Below are positions 1 through 7,423 of a stretch of 13,221 nucleotides of DNA, piece by piece. Under the pieces are notes generated by a model. It had not been told where the DNA came from. It saw only the letters and a program-made list of their open reading frames with translations, and ran no database searches. Source of the DNA: Desulfobulbus sp. (lineage in GTDB: Bacteria > Desulfobacterota > Desulfobulbia > Desulfobulbales > Desulfobulbaceae); assembly GCA_030600525.1 (NCBI GenBank), contig JAUVLX010000066.1, positions 1 to 13,221 on the forward strand. Direction: 5' to 3'. Within the stretch, counting starts at the first letter, position 1. Each line of letters opens with the position of its first letter. The position numbers and the translations under genes are program-made.

Positions 1-70
1 AAGCGACTGTTGGATTTTCCTTGTCTTTTGGGGAAATGTTTTTGGTGAGCTGATCGAACGTGTTTTTCAT
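1..70 (-). CDS. Possible 5' end of an unidentified gene, cut by the left edge
   Basis: Reading the minus strand from an ATG at 70-68 gives an open frame that leaves the window after about 23 codons. It begins MKNTFDQLTKNISPKDKEN. The composition is soluble and lysine-rich and the frame looks like coding sequence, but I do not recognise a family. No strong Shine-Dalgarno precedes the ATG. Another ATG at 80-78, in a different frame, is also open to the edge and gives a less protein-like sequence. The call rests only on open frame and composition and needs the sequence to the left. Confidence 0.3.
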   Translation of the reverse strand, partial: MKNTFDQLTKNISPKDKENPTVA

Positions 71-572
71 ACTTACACATGATACAAGATCAAGAACTCG
101 AACGTACGCTTTATTTTACCTTCACTTTTGGAGAAGTTACAAAAATAGCTTTTTGGGCCTGAGGCTGCAGGCTTCTTGGTTGCATTGTGTGTGCGGTTTA
201 GTCTTTCAAATGAAATCTACGCTCTCATTTTGACGGCTATAATAACAACCCCATAATTACGTTCCTCCCTCCTCCGAATTGCGCCACCAGACTCAGGTAT
301 TATACTCTCCATTTTTTGCGCCATATACGGGACACAAAGAAAGGTAAACAGCTCGCCCACATTCATTTTGCCCAGACGTGCCCGCACGTCATCAAAACCC
401 CATCAGCAGTCTTTCCTGTAATCCATATCTATCCGCACACGTTTTCTCATATTTTTTTTGCCAGTTATGAGTATATTGAATGGATGGACTTTCTGTATGA
501 AATCAGTTAAGTCACCCTTTTAAACAGTAAGATGGTTACAACCTCACCTCTCCTGTACTGATATTTGAGATT
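71..572. other. Gene-poor interval of about 500 bases
   Basis: I see no convincing gene here. The only ATG-initiated frame of note (316-510, plus) is rich in His, Phe and Ile, lacks a Shine-Dalgarno and resembles no family. Visible pieces are a 5-bp stem at 157-161/168-172, a perfect TATAAT at 238-243 without a good -35 at normal spacing, a pyrimidine-rich run near 261-275, and a TATACT at 301-306 with TTGCGC 16 bases upstream. Any of these could belong to a promoter for the plus-strand zinc-finger gene at 573, but none is decisive. Confidence 0.5.
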
Positions 573-914
573 ATGAACGATATTGACCTTCATCATTATA
601 AAGAAGTCCTTCTCCAACGAAAAAAAGATATCCTTGACATGCAACAATCTTCCAAGGATTCTACTCGGCCAGTTGACCTGGATCAATCCAGTGTCGGTAG
701 ACTGTCGAGAATGGATGCGATGCAGTCGCAAGCCATGGCGTTGGAAAACAATCGTCGCCGTGAAATTGAACTCACCCGCATAGATGCTGCCTTCGATCGG
801 ATTGAGGAAGGTGAATACGGTTACTGTGCTGCCTGCGATGAAGAAATTAACCAACGTCGCTTAAGCGTTGATCCGGCAAACCCCTTTTGTGTGGGCTGTG
901 CTTCCAAAATGTAA
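573..914 (+). CDS. DksA/TraR-family C4 zinc-finger protein
   Basis: A 113-residue protein of the short DksA/TraR type. Family members act in the cytoplasm by entering the RNA polymerase secondary channel, often with ppGpp, to alter initiation. The zinc finger is complete: CAAC at 85-88 and CVGC at 106-109. The conserved RLSRMDAMQSQAMA segment (43-56) precedes a helix leading to the finger. The N-terminal 30 residues form a predicted helix, but the protein is shorter than classical DksA (about 150 residues), so it may be a DksA-like rather than a true DksA. The ATG has only a weak GAG-type ribosome site. It is a single-gene unit, convergent with cbiA, with 250 bases between the two 3' ends. 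Family assignment is firm; the regulon cannot be read from sequence. Confidence 0.92.
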   Translation: MNDIDLHHYKEVLLQRKKDILDMQQSSKDSTRPVDLDQSSVGRLSRMDAMQSQAMALENNRRREIELTRIDAAFDRIEEGEYGYCAACDEEINQRRLSVDPANPFCVGCASKM

Positions 915-1164
915 AATACGCGTAACTATTCAGCAGCACCCAACAGAGTCTCTGCTTACCTCTGCGCACAATCAGGCAGGGAAACATAGCCTGCTGACTA
1001 TAGTTATCCAGCCTGCTTGTACGCATCTGGAGCACTGCTGAGCAGTTACAGATCGAGGCTAAGGAGAGGTTATTTGTTATTCGCTTCTAAGTAACAAATA
1101 AGGATCTGCAAACTTCACGTTCCTGCCTGATAATGCCAGAGCCCCTACGCAATTTTTTACGCCA
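915..1164. other. Convergent intergenic region dense in inverted repeats
   Basis: This lies between the 3' ends of the zinc-finger gene and cbiA. Several symmetric elements are packed here: CAGAG-T-CTCTG at 944-954, a possible bulged hairpin at 972-980/990-997, ACTGCT-G-AGCAGT at 1034-1046, and a 10-bp perfect palindrome at 1070-1079/1092-1101. A 10-bp arm pair (971-980 with 1122-1131) encloses the last two. None is followed by a clear U-run, so classical intrinsic termination is not shown. Transcription must end here from both sides, and the structures may serve that role. Confidence 0.55.
1070..1101. repeat. Perfect 10-bp AT-rich inverted repeat
   Basis: TTATTTGTTA at 1070-1079 is the exact reverse complement of TAACAAATAA at 1092-1101, with 12 bases between. 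One G-T pair and one A-T pair could extend the stem inward. It is GC-poor and has no T-run after either arm, so it is a poor intrinsic terminator. It could be a protein-binding palindrome or part of a larger 3'-end fold. Confidence 0.7.
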
Positions 1165-2580
1165 TCATCGAGCCAATTTGTGCTGTTGATATCTGCGTGC
1201 CGCCCGGAGTAGCCCTTCTGCCCAGAGCGGTGTTCCTGGAGCAAGTACATGGGTATACATAGCCAGTACATTGTTCTTCTTTAACCCATCCCTCCCGTTG
1301 ATAAAGCCAGTACCCCTTCCCATTTTCAATACCAGATCATCATCAGTACCATCCCATTGCTCTACGGTGGAATACCTGAACTCATGACCTTTAATCTCCG
1401 TACCAACAGGATAAAAGCTATTTTCGCCTTCAACGCTAAATGCTGAGTACCCATGGGCCTGCGGCTTGGTAGACAACCCGAAATCAACAGGAAAGACACC
1501 AGTTAAGGGATACGTTTGTCCTTCCATACGGATAGAACGTCCTAAATAAATAAGACCACCACACTCGGCATAAAGAGGCAATCCAGCCTCTGCTGCCTTA
1601 CGAATGGCTTCACGAAAAGATGTATTTTCCGCTAACTGCCGGGCACTGGTCTCGGGAAACCCACCGCCAATATACAAGCCGTCGAGGTTGTCCGGTAGAT
1701 CTTTGCTGGAGATGGCATCGATGGTTACCAACTGAGCCCCCTGATCCTTCAACATCTCAAGGTTCTCCTCATAATAAAACTGAAAGGCTATGTCCCGTAA
1801 CACCCCAATGACGACGTCCTTTTTGGTACTTACACCTGATGATAAATCTGCCACAGCAGTCACCGGCATCCGGTGCATGGCTGCGGTGACTGCCTCAATA
1901 TCAAAGTGGGAACGTACAAGATCAGCCAACGTGCAAACAGCCCCCTCTGCATTCTCATATTCCTGAAGCGGTGTCACTCCCAGATGGCGCATGGGAAAGA
2001 CGTTTTGCTTCAACCTAGGCATAACACCCAGCACAGACAGGGGGGTATATTTTTCAATGGTTTGCCGAATGATAGTTTCATGGCGTGCGGTAGCAATTTG
2101 ATTAAGAATGACCCCTGCAAAGCGAACATTATCATCAAAAGCGCAACAGCCAAGTACCAAGGCTCCGATGGTTCGTGTGGCTTTAGAACAGTTCACCACC
2201 AACAGCACCGGTTGATCCAGCTGTTTGGCAAGGGTTGCGGTAGAAAACTCTCCCTCTGCATTGACCCCGTCATAGAGGCCTCGATTGCCTTCGATGATTG
2301 CATAGTCACTCTGCCCCAAATGAGCATGGAAGCTATGCTGAACACTCTCGGCAGACATGAGATAGGGATCCAGATTATAACACGGGGTCTTAGCTGCTGC
2401 TGTCAGCCAGCCAGCATCAATGTAATCAGGTCCTTTTTTAAACGGAGCCACAATGGCTCCCTGATCAAGCAAGGCACGGGTAAGGCCAACACTGACCATT
2501 GATTTCCCGGAGCCACCGCTTAACCCGGCAACAACAAGACTCTTTACTTCACGGTATTTGGCAATGGCAGAAGATCGCAT
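1165..2580 (-). CDS. cbiA: Cobyrinate a,c-diamide synthase family (CbiA/CobB-type; DsrN-like role possible)
   Basis: A 471-residue, full-length, ATP- and glutamine-dependent amidase. The N-terminal P-loop domain has GLSGGSGKS at 19-27 and the conserved KKGPDYIDAGW (48-58) and DPY (71-73) motifs. The C-terminal glutamine amidotransferase domain has IGGGFPE (304-310), the nucleophile Cys340 in AECGGLIYLG, GHEFRYS (398-404) and YTHV (442-445) with the expected histidine. Known role of the family: amidation of the a and c carboxylates of cobyrinate, or of hydrogenobyrinate in the aerobic route. A close relative, DsrN, amidates siroheme for dissimilatory sulfite reductase. No corrin or dsr genes are visible, so context does not separate these. 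The ATG start has no strong Shine-Dalgarno. It lies 83 bases after the acyltransferase gene and may be the last gene of the run. Confidence 0.88.
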   Translation of the reverse strand: MRSSAIAKYREVKSLVVAGLSGGSGKSMVSVGLTRALLDQGAIVAPFKKGPDYIDAGWLTAAAKTPCYNLDPYLMSAESVQHSFHAHLGQSDYAIIEGNRGLYDGVNAEGEFSTATLAKQLDQPVLLVVNCSKATRTIGALVLGCCAFDDNVRFAGVILNQIATARHETIIRQTIEKYTPLSVLGVMPRLKQNVFPMRHLGVTPLQEYENAEGAVCTLADLVRSHFDIEAVTAAMHRMPVTAVADLSSGVSTKKDVVIGVLRDIAFQFYYEENLEMLKDQGAQLVTIDAISSKDLPDNLDGLYIGGGFPETSARQLAENTSFREAIRKAAEAGLPLYAECGGLIYLGRSIRMEGQTYPLTGVFPVDFGLSTKPQAHGYSAFSVEGENSFYPVGTEIKGHEFRYSTVEQWDGTDDDLVLKMGRGTGFINGRDGLKKNNVLAMYTHVLAPGTPLWAEGLLRAARRYQQHKLAR

Positions 2581-2663
2581 AACTAGACATGTGGTAATGG
2601 TAAAATTAAACTGAAAAAATCATGATACAGGATAAGAATATACGCCATCAATAAATATAAACA

Positions 2664-3359
2664 TCATGGCAACGATATATCCTTGGCGTCGTGGGATTGT
2701 TGACCGACATCATTCCAGGCGAGGCGATACAAATCGTTAAGTTGATTCTCCAGCATTTGACGATACTCTTCAACCCGCTCCCCGTTAATATCTGCGGGAA
2801 TACTTAAAGGCTCTCCATATCGTACAAAAATTGTCGAAAAAGGAAGAGGGACCACTGTTCGGTCCCAGCTTTTAAAAGCAAAGTAACGACTGGCTGCCCA
2901 GACAATGGGCAGGATTGGAGCCCCGGACTTACTCGCCACCAGAATACAACCTGCCTGAGCCTGTCTTGCAGGTCCCTGTGAGCCATCGGCAACAATAGCT
3001 GCATTATGACCACGCTGCACCTCTGTTATTAGAGCACGCAACGCCCTTATTCCAAACCGGTTAGATGACCCTCGTACAGGAATATGTCCCATGAGTCTGG
3101 CTACTTGAGCAATATATTCACCATCGCGACTTGCACTCACCATGGCGGCAGAGGGAAATTTCCTAAGATAATAGAACAGATAAGCGAAGGAATAATGCCA
3201 GAACACTGCCACGGCAGCTCGTGCTGAAGCACACTTTTCAAGGTGCTCAGCCCCAGTAACACGCACTCTGCAGGTTCCGAACCACACCCTGGTCAAACCT
3301 ACAAAAATCCAGGGTACTACACGTACTGATACACGGTACCAAAAATCAGCCAACTTCAA
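2664..3359 (-). CDS. DUF374-family lysophospholipid acyltransferase-like protein
   Basis: A 231-residue protein of the DUF374 group in the LPLAT acyltransferase superfamily, probably acting at the inner membrane on lipid or lipid A-like acceptors. Visible motifs are FWHYSFAY (53-60) with the catalytic-type His55, SRDGEYIAQVARLMG (77-91), RGSSNR (96-101) and DGSQGPAR (125-132). The N-terminus (about 11-25) is hydrophobic and may dip into the membrane. The classical HX4D acidic residue is not at the usual place (Tyr60), which to my knowledge is common in this subgroup. The frame overlaps the 3' end of uvrB. The longest reading starts at TTG 3359 inside uvrB, but a TTG two codons later is better spaced from the ribosome site. 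Overlap with uvrB implies co-transcription. The true substrate is unknown. Confidence 0.85.
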   Translation of the reverse strand: MKLADFWYRVSVRVVPWIFVGLTRVWFGTCRVRVTGAEHLEKCASARAAVAVFWHYSFAYLFYYLRKFPSAAMVSASRDGEYIAQVARLMGHIPVRGSSNRFGIRALRALITEVQRGHNAAIVADGSQGPARQAQAGCILVASKSGAPILPIVWAASRYFAFKSWDRTVVPLPFSTIFVRYGEPLSIPADINGERVEEYRQMLENQLNDLYRLAWNDVGQQSHDAKDISLP

Positions 3360-5391
3360 TCTCCAGCATCTTCAAACTATTAATCTGATCTCGATAGGCT
3401 GCAGCCGCCTCAAATTCGAGTTTTTCTGCAGCCTCAAGCATTTTCTTTTCCAACTGAACGATCTCTGCCTGCAGGTCGTCTACTGTATGATACACGGTGG
3501 TAGGCTCACGGGTAACGAACTGGCCACCTGTTGTAGCCTCTGGATCTTCCTCCCACCCGGATGCTTTCAGGTGCTCTACAATGGAATCCTTAATACCAGA
3601 AATGATGGTTGTCGGTACTATGCCATGCGCTTTATTGTATATATCTTGGATGGATCTGCGCCTGTTAGTTTCGTCAATGGTATACTTCATGGATCGAGTC
3701 ACTTTATCAGCATAAAGAATGACCGTTCCTTCGGCGTTTCGGGCCGCACGTCCGCAGGTCTGCACCAATGAACGTTCGGAGCGCAGAAACCCTTCCTTAT
3801 CAGCATCAAGAATAGCAACCAATGAGACCTCGGGGATATCAAGGCCTTCGCGAAGCAAGTTGATCCCAATAAGTACATCATACTCCCTGTTGCGCAGAGC
3901 CTTTATTAACTCAACCCGCTCTAGGGTTTTGATATCAGAGTGTAAATACCTTACCTTGACCCCCAAGTCATCGTAATATTCGGTCAAATCTTCAGACATT
4001 TTTTTGGTCAAGGTGGTCACCAGTACCGCCTCATTACGACTGCTGCGCAATCGAATTTCTTCCAACAGGTCATCGACCTGGGTCGAGGCCGGACGCACTT
4101 CAATAAAGGGATCAAGCAACCCTGTTGGTCGAATCAGTTGTTCGACAATCCTCTCCTGGCCGTGCTCCAGTTCATAGTCGCCCGGTGTCGCCGATACATA
4201 GACCACCTGATGGACCCGTTTCTCAAACTCATTAAACTGCAAGGGCCGATTGTCAAGTGCCGAGGGCAATCGAAAGCCGAAGTTGACCAGGGTCTGTTTC
4301 CTTGCCCTGTCACCATTATACATGCCGCGAACCTGCGGCACTGCGATATGGGACTCATCAATGATCATGAGATAATCGTCCGGAAAGTAATCCAGGAGAT
4401 TCGGAGGAGGGGCTCCAGAAGCGTTACCGGTCAAATGACGACTATAATTTTCGATTCCATTGCAATAGCCAAGCTCGGCAATCATTTCCAGGTCAAACAT
4501 GGTCCGCTGTTCCAGCCGTTGCGCTTCCACCAGTTGATTGTCATGGTGCAATTCCTCCAAACGCAGCCGCAGTTCATCCTTAATGGACCGCATGGCAGTG
4601 ATCAGATTATCCTGGCTGGTGACAAAGTGGCTTCCTGGAAAAACAGTCATTTCATGAACATCTTCCACCACCACCCCGCGCAAGGGATCGATAATGGAGA
4701 TAGCATCAATGGTATCTCCAAAAAATTCCACTCTGACTGCAAAACTATCCTCGTGCACGGGAAAGATATCAATAACATCGCCCCGCACTCTGAAGGTACC
4801 ACGATGGAACGAGATGTCATTACGCTCATAAAGCATAAAAACCAGCCGCCGTTGTACCTCCTCCATAGGGTAGTCTTCGCCCACCTCAAGAAAAAGGTGC
4901 ATATTCTTGTACTCATCCGGCGAACCAAGACCATAAATACAGGACACAGAGGCCACAATCAATACATCACGCCGAGTCAACAGCGACCGGGTGGCAGAGT
5001 GGCGCATCTTATCAATGGCATCATTTATAGCCGAATCTTTCTCTATATAGGTATCTGAGGCAGGGATATAGGCTTCCGGCTGATAGTAATCATAGTAGGA
5101 AACAAAATATTCCACCGCATTATTGGGGAAAAGATCACGGAATTCGGAAAAAAGCTGGGCAGCAAGGGTTTTGTTGGGGGCAAGTATCAGTGCTGGCCGC
5201 TGGATGGCATTAACAACCTGTGCCATGGTAAAAGTTTTACCAGAGCCGGTAACTCCGAGCAGGACCTGGTCCCGGACGCCGTCGTTAATGCCAGCAACCA
5301 GTTTTTCAATAGCTGCTGGCTGGTCACCCGAAGGGGTAAAGTCGGTAACAAGCTGAAAGGGTGTATCAGTATTGTAATGCTGACTACTCAC
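3346..5391 (-). CDS. uvrB: UvrABC excinuclease subunit B
   Basis: A full-length 681-residue UvrB, close to the usual 670-680. UvrB is the helicase-like damage-verification subunit of nucleotide excision repair; it takes DNA from UvrA and recruits UvrC. Motifs in order: Walker A GVTGSGKT (46-53), the beta-hairpin YYDYYQPEAYIPASDTYIEKD (99-119), DESH (345-348), YVSATPG, TLTKKMSEDL, LREGLDIPEVSL with the QTCGRAARN helicase motif VI, and a C-terminal UVR coiled-coil domain (about 645-680) that contacts UvrC. Translation starts at GTG (5391-5389); no in-frame ATG fits better, and AAGGGA lies upstream. It follows the CoA-transferase gene by 88 bases with no obvious terminator, so read-through or a local promoter are both possible. 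Its 3' end overlaps the acyltransferase gene. Confidence 0.98.
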   Translation of the reverse strand: MSSQHYNTDTPFQLVTDFTPSGDQPAAIEKLVAGINDGVRDQVLLGVTGSGKTFTMAQVVNAIQRPALILAPNKTLAAQLFSEFRDLFPNNAVEYFVSYYDYYQPEAYIPASDTYIEKDSAINDAIDKMRHSATRSLLTRRDVLIVASVSCIYGLGSPDEYKNMHLFLEVGEDYPMEEVQRRLVFMLYERNDISFHRGTFRVRGDVIDIFPVHEDSFAVRVEFFGDTIDAISIIDPLRGVVVEDVHEMTVFPGSHFVTSQDNLITAMRSIKDELRLRLEELHHDNQLVEAQRLEQRTMFDLEMIAELGYCNGIENYSRHLTGNASGAPPPNLLDYFPDDYLMIIDESHIAVPQVRGMYNGDRARKQTLVNFGFRLPSALDNRPLQFNEFEKRVHQVVYVSATPGDYELEHGQERIVEQLIRPTGLLDPFIEVRPASTQVDDLLEEIRLRSSRNEAVLVTTLTKKMSEDLTEYYDDLGVKVRYLHSDIKTLERVELIKALRNREYDVLIGINLLREGLDIPEVSLVAILDADKEGFLRSERSLVQTCGRAARNAEGTVILYADKVTRSMKYTIDETNRRRSIQDIYNKAHGIVPTTIISGIKDSIVEHLKASGWEEDPEATTGGQFVTREPTTVYHTVDDLQAEIVQLEKKMLEAAEKLEFEAAAAYRDQINSLKMLEIEVG
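3351..3364 (-). promoter_or_regulatory. Ribosome site inside the uvrB 3' end that bears on the acyltransferase start
   Basis: On the minus strand GGAG (3364-3361) is followed one base later by TTG (3359) and seven bases later by another in-frame TTG (3353). The second has normal Shine-Dalgarno spacing, so it is the likelier start and would shorten the protein by two residues. Both lie inside uvrB, just before its TGA at 3348-3346. This is the arrangement expected for translational coupling. Confidence 0.45.
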
Positions 5392-5479
5392 GGTGTCCGT
5401 TCCCTTATGCTTTAGTGCAAAAAAACAAAGGTAGAAAGATACAAGCTATTTCTAAGAAAGGCAACCACAAGGATCAATG

Positions 5480-7357
5480 TCAAAATTCCATATCAAAACT
5501 GTACACACCTTCTTCATTTTTGCTCGAGACCTTTAACCCTGAGTTGTTAAAAACATTCTGCATCCGCTTATTATCAAGCAGGACCTCGGCTGTAAAACCA
5601 GCGATACCATTTCGTTTTGCAATTTTGATAAGGTGCTGAAAGAAAAATGTACCTAACCCTTTGTTCTGCCAGCTATCACGGACAATAAAGGCCACCTCGG
5701 CCATATTAGTTTTTTCATTAAGGTAATACCTGCCGACAGAAACAATCTGATCACCACTTGCCTCGGGAATGGTACCAACAACACACACATCACGACGGTG
5801 GTCAATATAGACAAAATCCTGGATATGACGATGGGTAAACCGCTGGTTGCTCATAAACCGATAATAAATGGTCTCCTGGGAAAGGTTGTAGACCAGATCA
5901 CGCATATGGGGCTCATCTGTGGGCCTGATGGAGCGAATGGAGACATTGTTACCGTCGGGCATCAGGTACGCCGCCATCATAGCCTCTTCGCCAGGCACGA
6001 AAAAACGGCTACCAAAACGGGCCAAATCGGGCCTGAGGTATTTAGCTTCAACCGCTTCTTTAAACAGCTGTTCCCGGTAATCGGGATGAGCAATGGAAAT
6101 CAATGCCATAACCCTTTCCTGAATCGATTTACCATGAAGATAGGCAACACCATATTCGGTTGCGATATAGTGAACTGTACCGCGGGTTACAGTTACCCCT
6201 GATCCAGGCCGGAGAGTAGTTACTATTCTCGACCTTGTTCCAAATTCATCAAGAGAAGGCAGACAGATAATGGCCCGGCCCCGCTCAGATTTGGCTGCTC
6301 CACGGTTAAAATCAATCTGACCACCAATACCGGAATAAAAACTCCCGCCTACGGAATCGGAGCAGACCTGACCTGTCAGATCAACCTCCAGAGCCATATT
6401 GACCGCCACCATCCGTTTTTGTTTACCAATCACCGCAGGGTCATTTATATATTCGGTCGGTCGAAAGCTGAACAGATTATTGTCATGGATAAAATCATAG
6501 AGTTTCTTGGTCCCCATACAGAAACTGGCCGTAATTTTTCCTTTATCGATTGTCTTCCTTGCCCCTGTAACAGCACCAGATTCGATGAGTGGGATGATAG
6601 TATCTGAAATCATCTCGGTATGAAACCCGATATCCTTACGTTCATGGAGGAATTCCATGACCACCTGTGGAATCCGCCCGTACCCAGGTACTCGCCCAAG
6701 ACCAAGCTCAATGGTGGAACCGTTGGGAATCAGAGCCGCCACTTCCCTGGCTATTTTTCTACTGATTTCATTGGGCGGGTCTATCTCGCGCTCAAGAATA
6801 GGGTGGTCCACAGGCACCAGTATATCAATATCATAGACATCAACCAAGGTGTCGCCATGGGTCCATGGCATATTCGGGTTCACTTCTGCAATCACAAGTG
6901 AGGCATTATCGGCAGCACTGCGAACGATGTCCACCGATATCCCCAAACTCACTTTGCCAGTCTTATCAGGTGGTGTTACCTGGATCATAGCAATATCTAT
7001 GGGCATTATTCCGGTATTAAGCAAATTAGGAATATCAGACATTAAAATAGGGGTATAATCACCGAACCCCTCTTGAATAACGTCGCGGACATTAGAGCTG
7101 ATAAAAAAGGCATTAATGGCAAAACACTCAGCCATTTTTTTCTCAGCATAAGGGGCATTCCCCTTTGTGATGAGCTGAATAATCTCCACATTGGTCAGTT
7201 GCCCTGCCCGCCTGGTCATAGCGGTAATAAGCATCTGCGGCGCACCGCATCCAGTCCCGATAAAGACCCTCTGTCCTGATCGCAAATGAGCCAGAGCCTT
7301 AGTTGGAGTCGCGATCATATCGCTGTATTTTTCCTGCCAGTCGTTATCGTATTCCAT
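5480..7357 (-). CDS. Acetyl-CoA hydrolase/transferase fused to a C-terminal GNAT acetyltransferase
   Basis: A 625-residue two-part protein. Residues about 15-465 are an acetyl-CoA hydrolase/4-hydroxybutyrate CoA-transferase-type enzyme. Marks are KGNAPY (65-70), DYTPILMSDIP (100-110), HTEMISD (246-252) with Glu248 at the usual thioester-forming position, SGIGGQIDF (342-350) and ATEYGVAYLHGKS (399-411). Expected reactions are acetyl-CoA hydrolysis or transfer of CoA between acetate and another acid. Residues about 471-625 are a GNAT domain opening with SIRSIRPTDEP (473-483), NLSQETIYYRF (491-501) and the acetyl-CoA loop QNKGLG (564-569). This resembles the GNAT domain of Pka/PatZ-type protein lysine acetyltransferases. 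The ATG has a good ribosome site (CAGGAA, 5-base spacing). It sits 66 bases after the ADP-forming synthetase. Inference: the GNAT part may supply the AcuA-like activity of this cluster. Acetylation targets are unknown. Confidence 0.93.
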   Translation of the reverse strand: MEYDNDWQEKYSDMIATPTKALAHLRSGQRVFIGTGCGAPQMLITAMTRRAGQLTNVEIIQLITKGNAPYAEKKMAECFAINAFFISSNVRDVIQEGFGDYTPILMSDIPNLLNTGIMPIDIAMIQVTPPDKTGKVSLGISVDIVRSAADNASLVIAEVNPNMPWTHGDTLVDVYDIDILVPVDHPILEREIDPPNEISRKIAREVAALIPNGSTIELGLGRVPGYGRIPQVVMEFLHERKDIGFHTEMISDTIIPLIESGAVTGARKTIDKGKITASFCMGTKKLYDFIHDNNLFSFRPTEYINDPAVIGKQKRMVAVNMALEVDLTGQVCSDSVGGSFYSGIGGQIDFNRGAAKSERGRAIICLPSLDEFGTRSRIVTTLRPGSGVTVTRGTVHYIATEYGVAYLHGKSIQERVMALISIAHPDYREQLFKEAVEAKYLRPDLARFGSRFFVPGEEAMMAAYLMPDGNNVSIRSIRPTDEPHMRDLVYNLSQETIYYRFMSNQRFTHRHIQDFVYIDHRRDVCVVGTIPEASGDQIVSVGRYYLNEKTNMAEVAFIVRDSWQNKGLGTFFFQHLIKIAKRNGIAGFTAEVLLDNKRMQNVFNNSGLKVSSKNEEGVYSFDMEF

Positions 7358-7398
7358 GGTATTCCTGGGGTTAAAAGAGAGAAATCTCCGTATTCTAG

Positions 7399-7423
7399 CC
7401 CTAATTGCTCATCCTAATTAGGG
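7399..7423 (-). repeat. Stem-loop directly after the acyl-CoA synthetase stop codon
   Basis: CCCTAATT (7399-7406) and AATTAGGG (7416-7423) form a perfect 8-bp inverted repeat with a 9-base loop. It abuts the TAA of the upstream gene (7426-7424). A second palindrome, CCTAATTAGG (7413-7422), is nested in one arm. There is no T-run after it on the minus strand, so it is more likely an mRNA stability or processing element, or a binding site, than an intrinsic terminator. Confidence 0.55.

Noticed and set aside
157..172. Small hairpin GCCTG/CAGGC as a terminator
   Set aside because: Only 5 bp, no T-run, and no plus-strand gene upstream in the window to terminate.
316..510. A 64-codon plus-strand frame upstream of the zinc-finger gene
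   Set aside because: No ribosome site, skewed composition and no recognisable motif; most likely chance.
507..854. A 115-codon minus-strand frame
   Set aside because: It is antisense to the DksA/TraR-type gene, whose zinc-finger coding is clear.
971..1131. Miniature inverted-repeat transposon suggested by the 10-bp arms
   Set aside because: No target-site duplication is visible at the flanks and no second copy occurs in the window.
1873..2502. A 209-codon open frame on the plus strand
   Set aside because: It is antisense to cbiA, which has intact family motifs over the same interval.
4138..5058. A 306-codon open frame on the plus strand
   Set aside because: It lies entirely antisense to uvrB, whose conserved motifs fill the other strand; composition is unlike any family.
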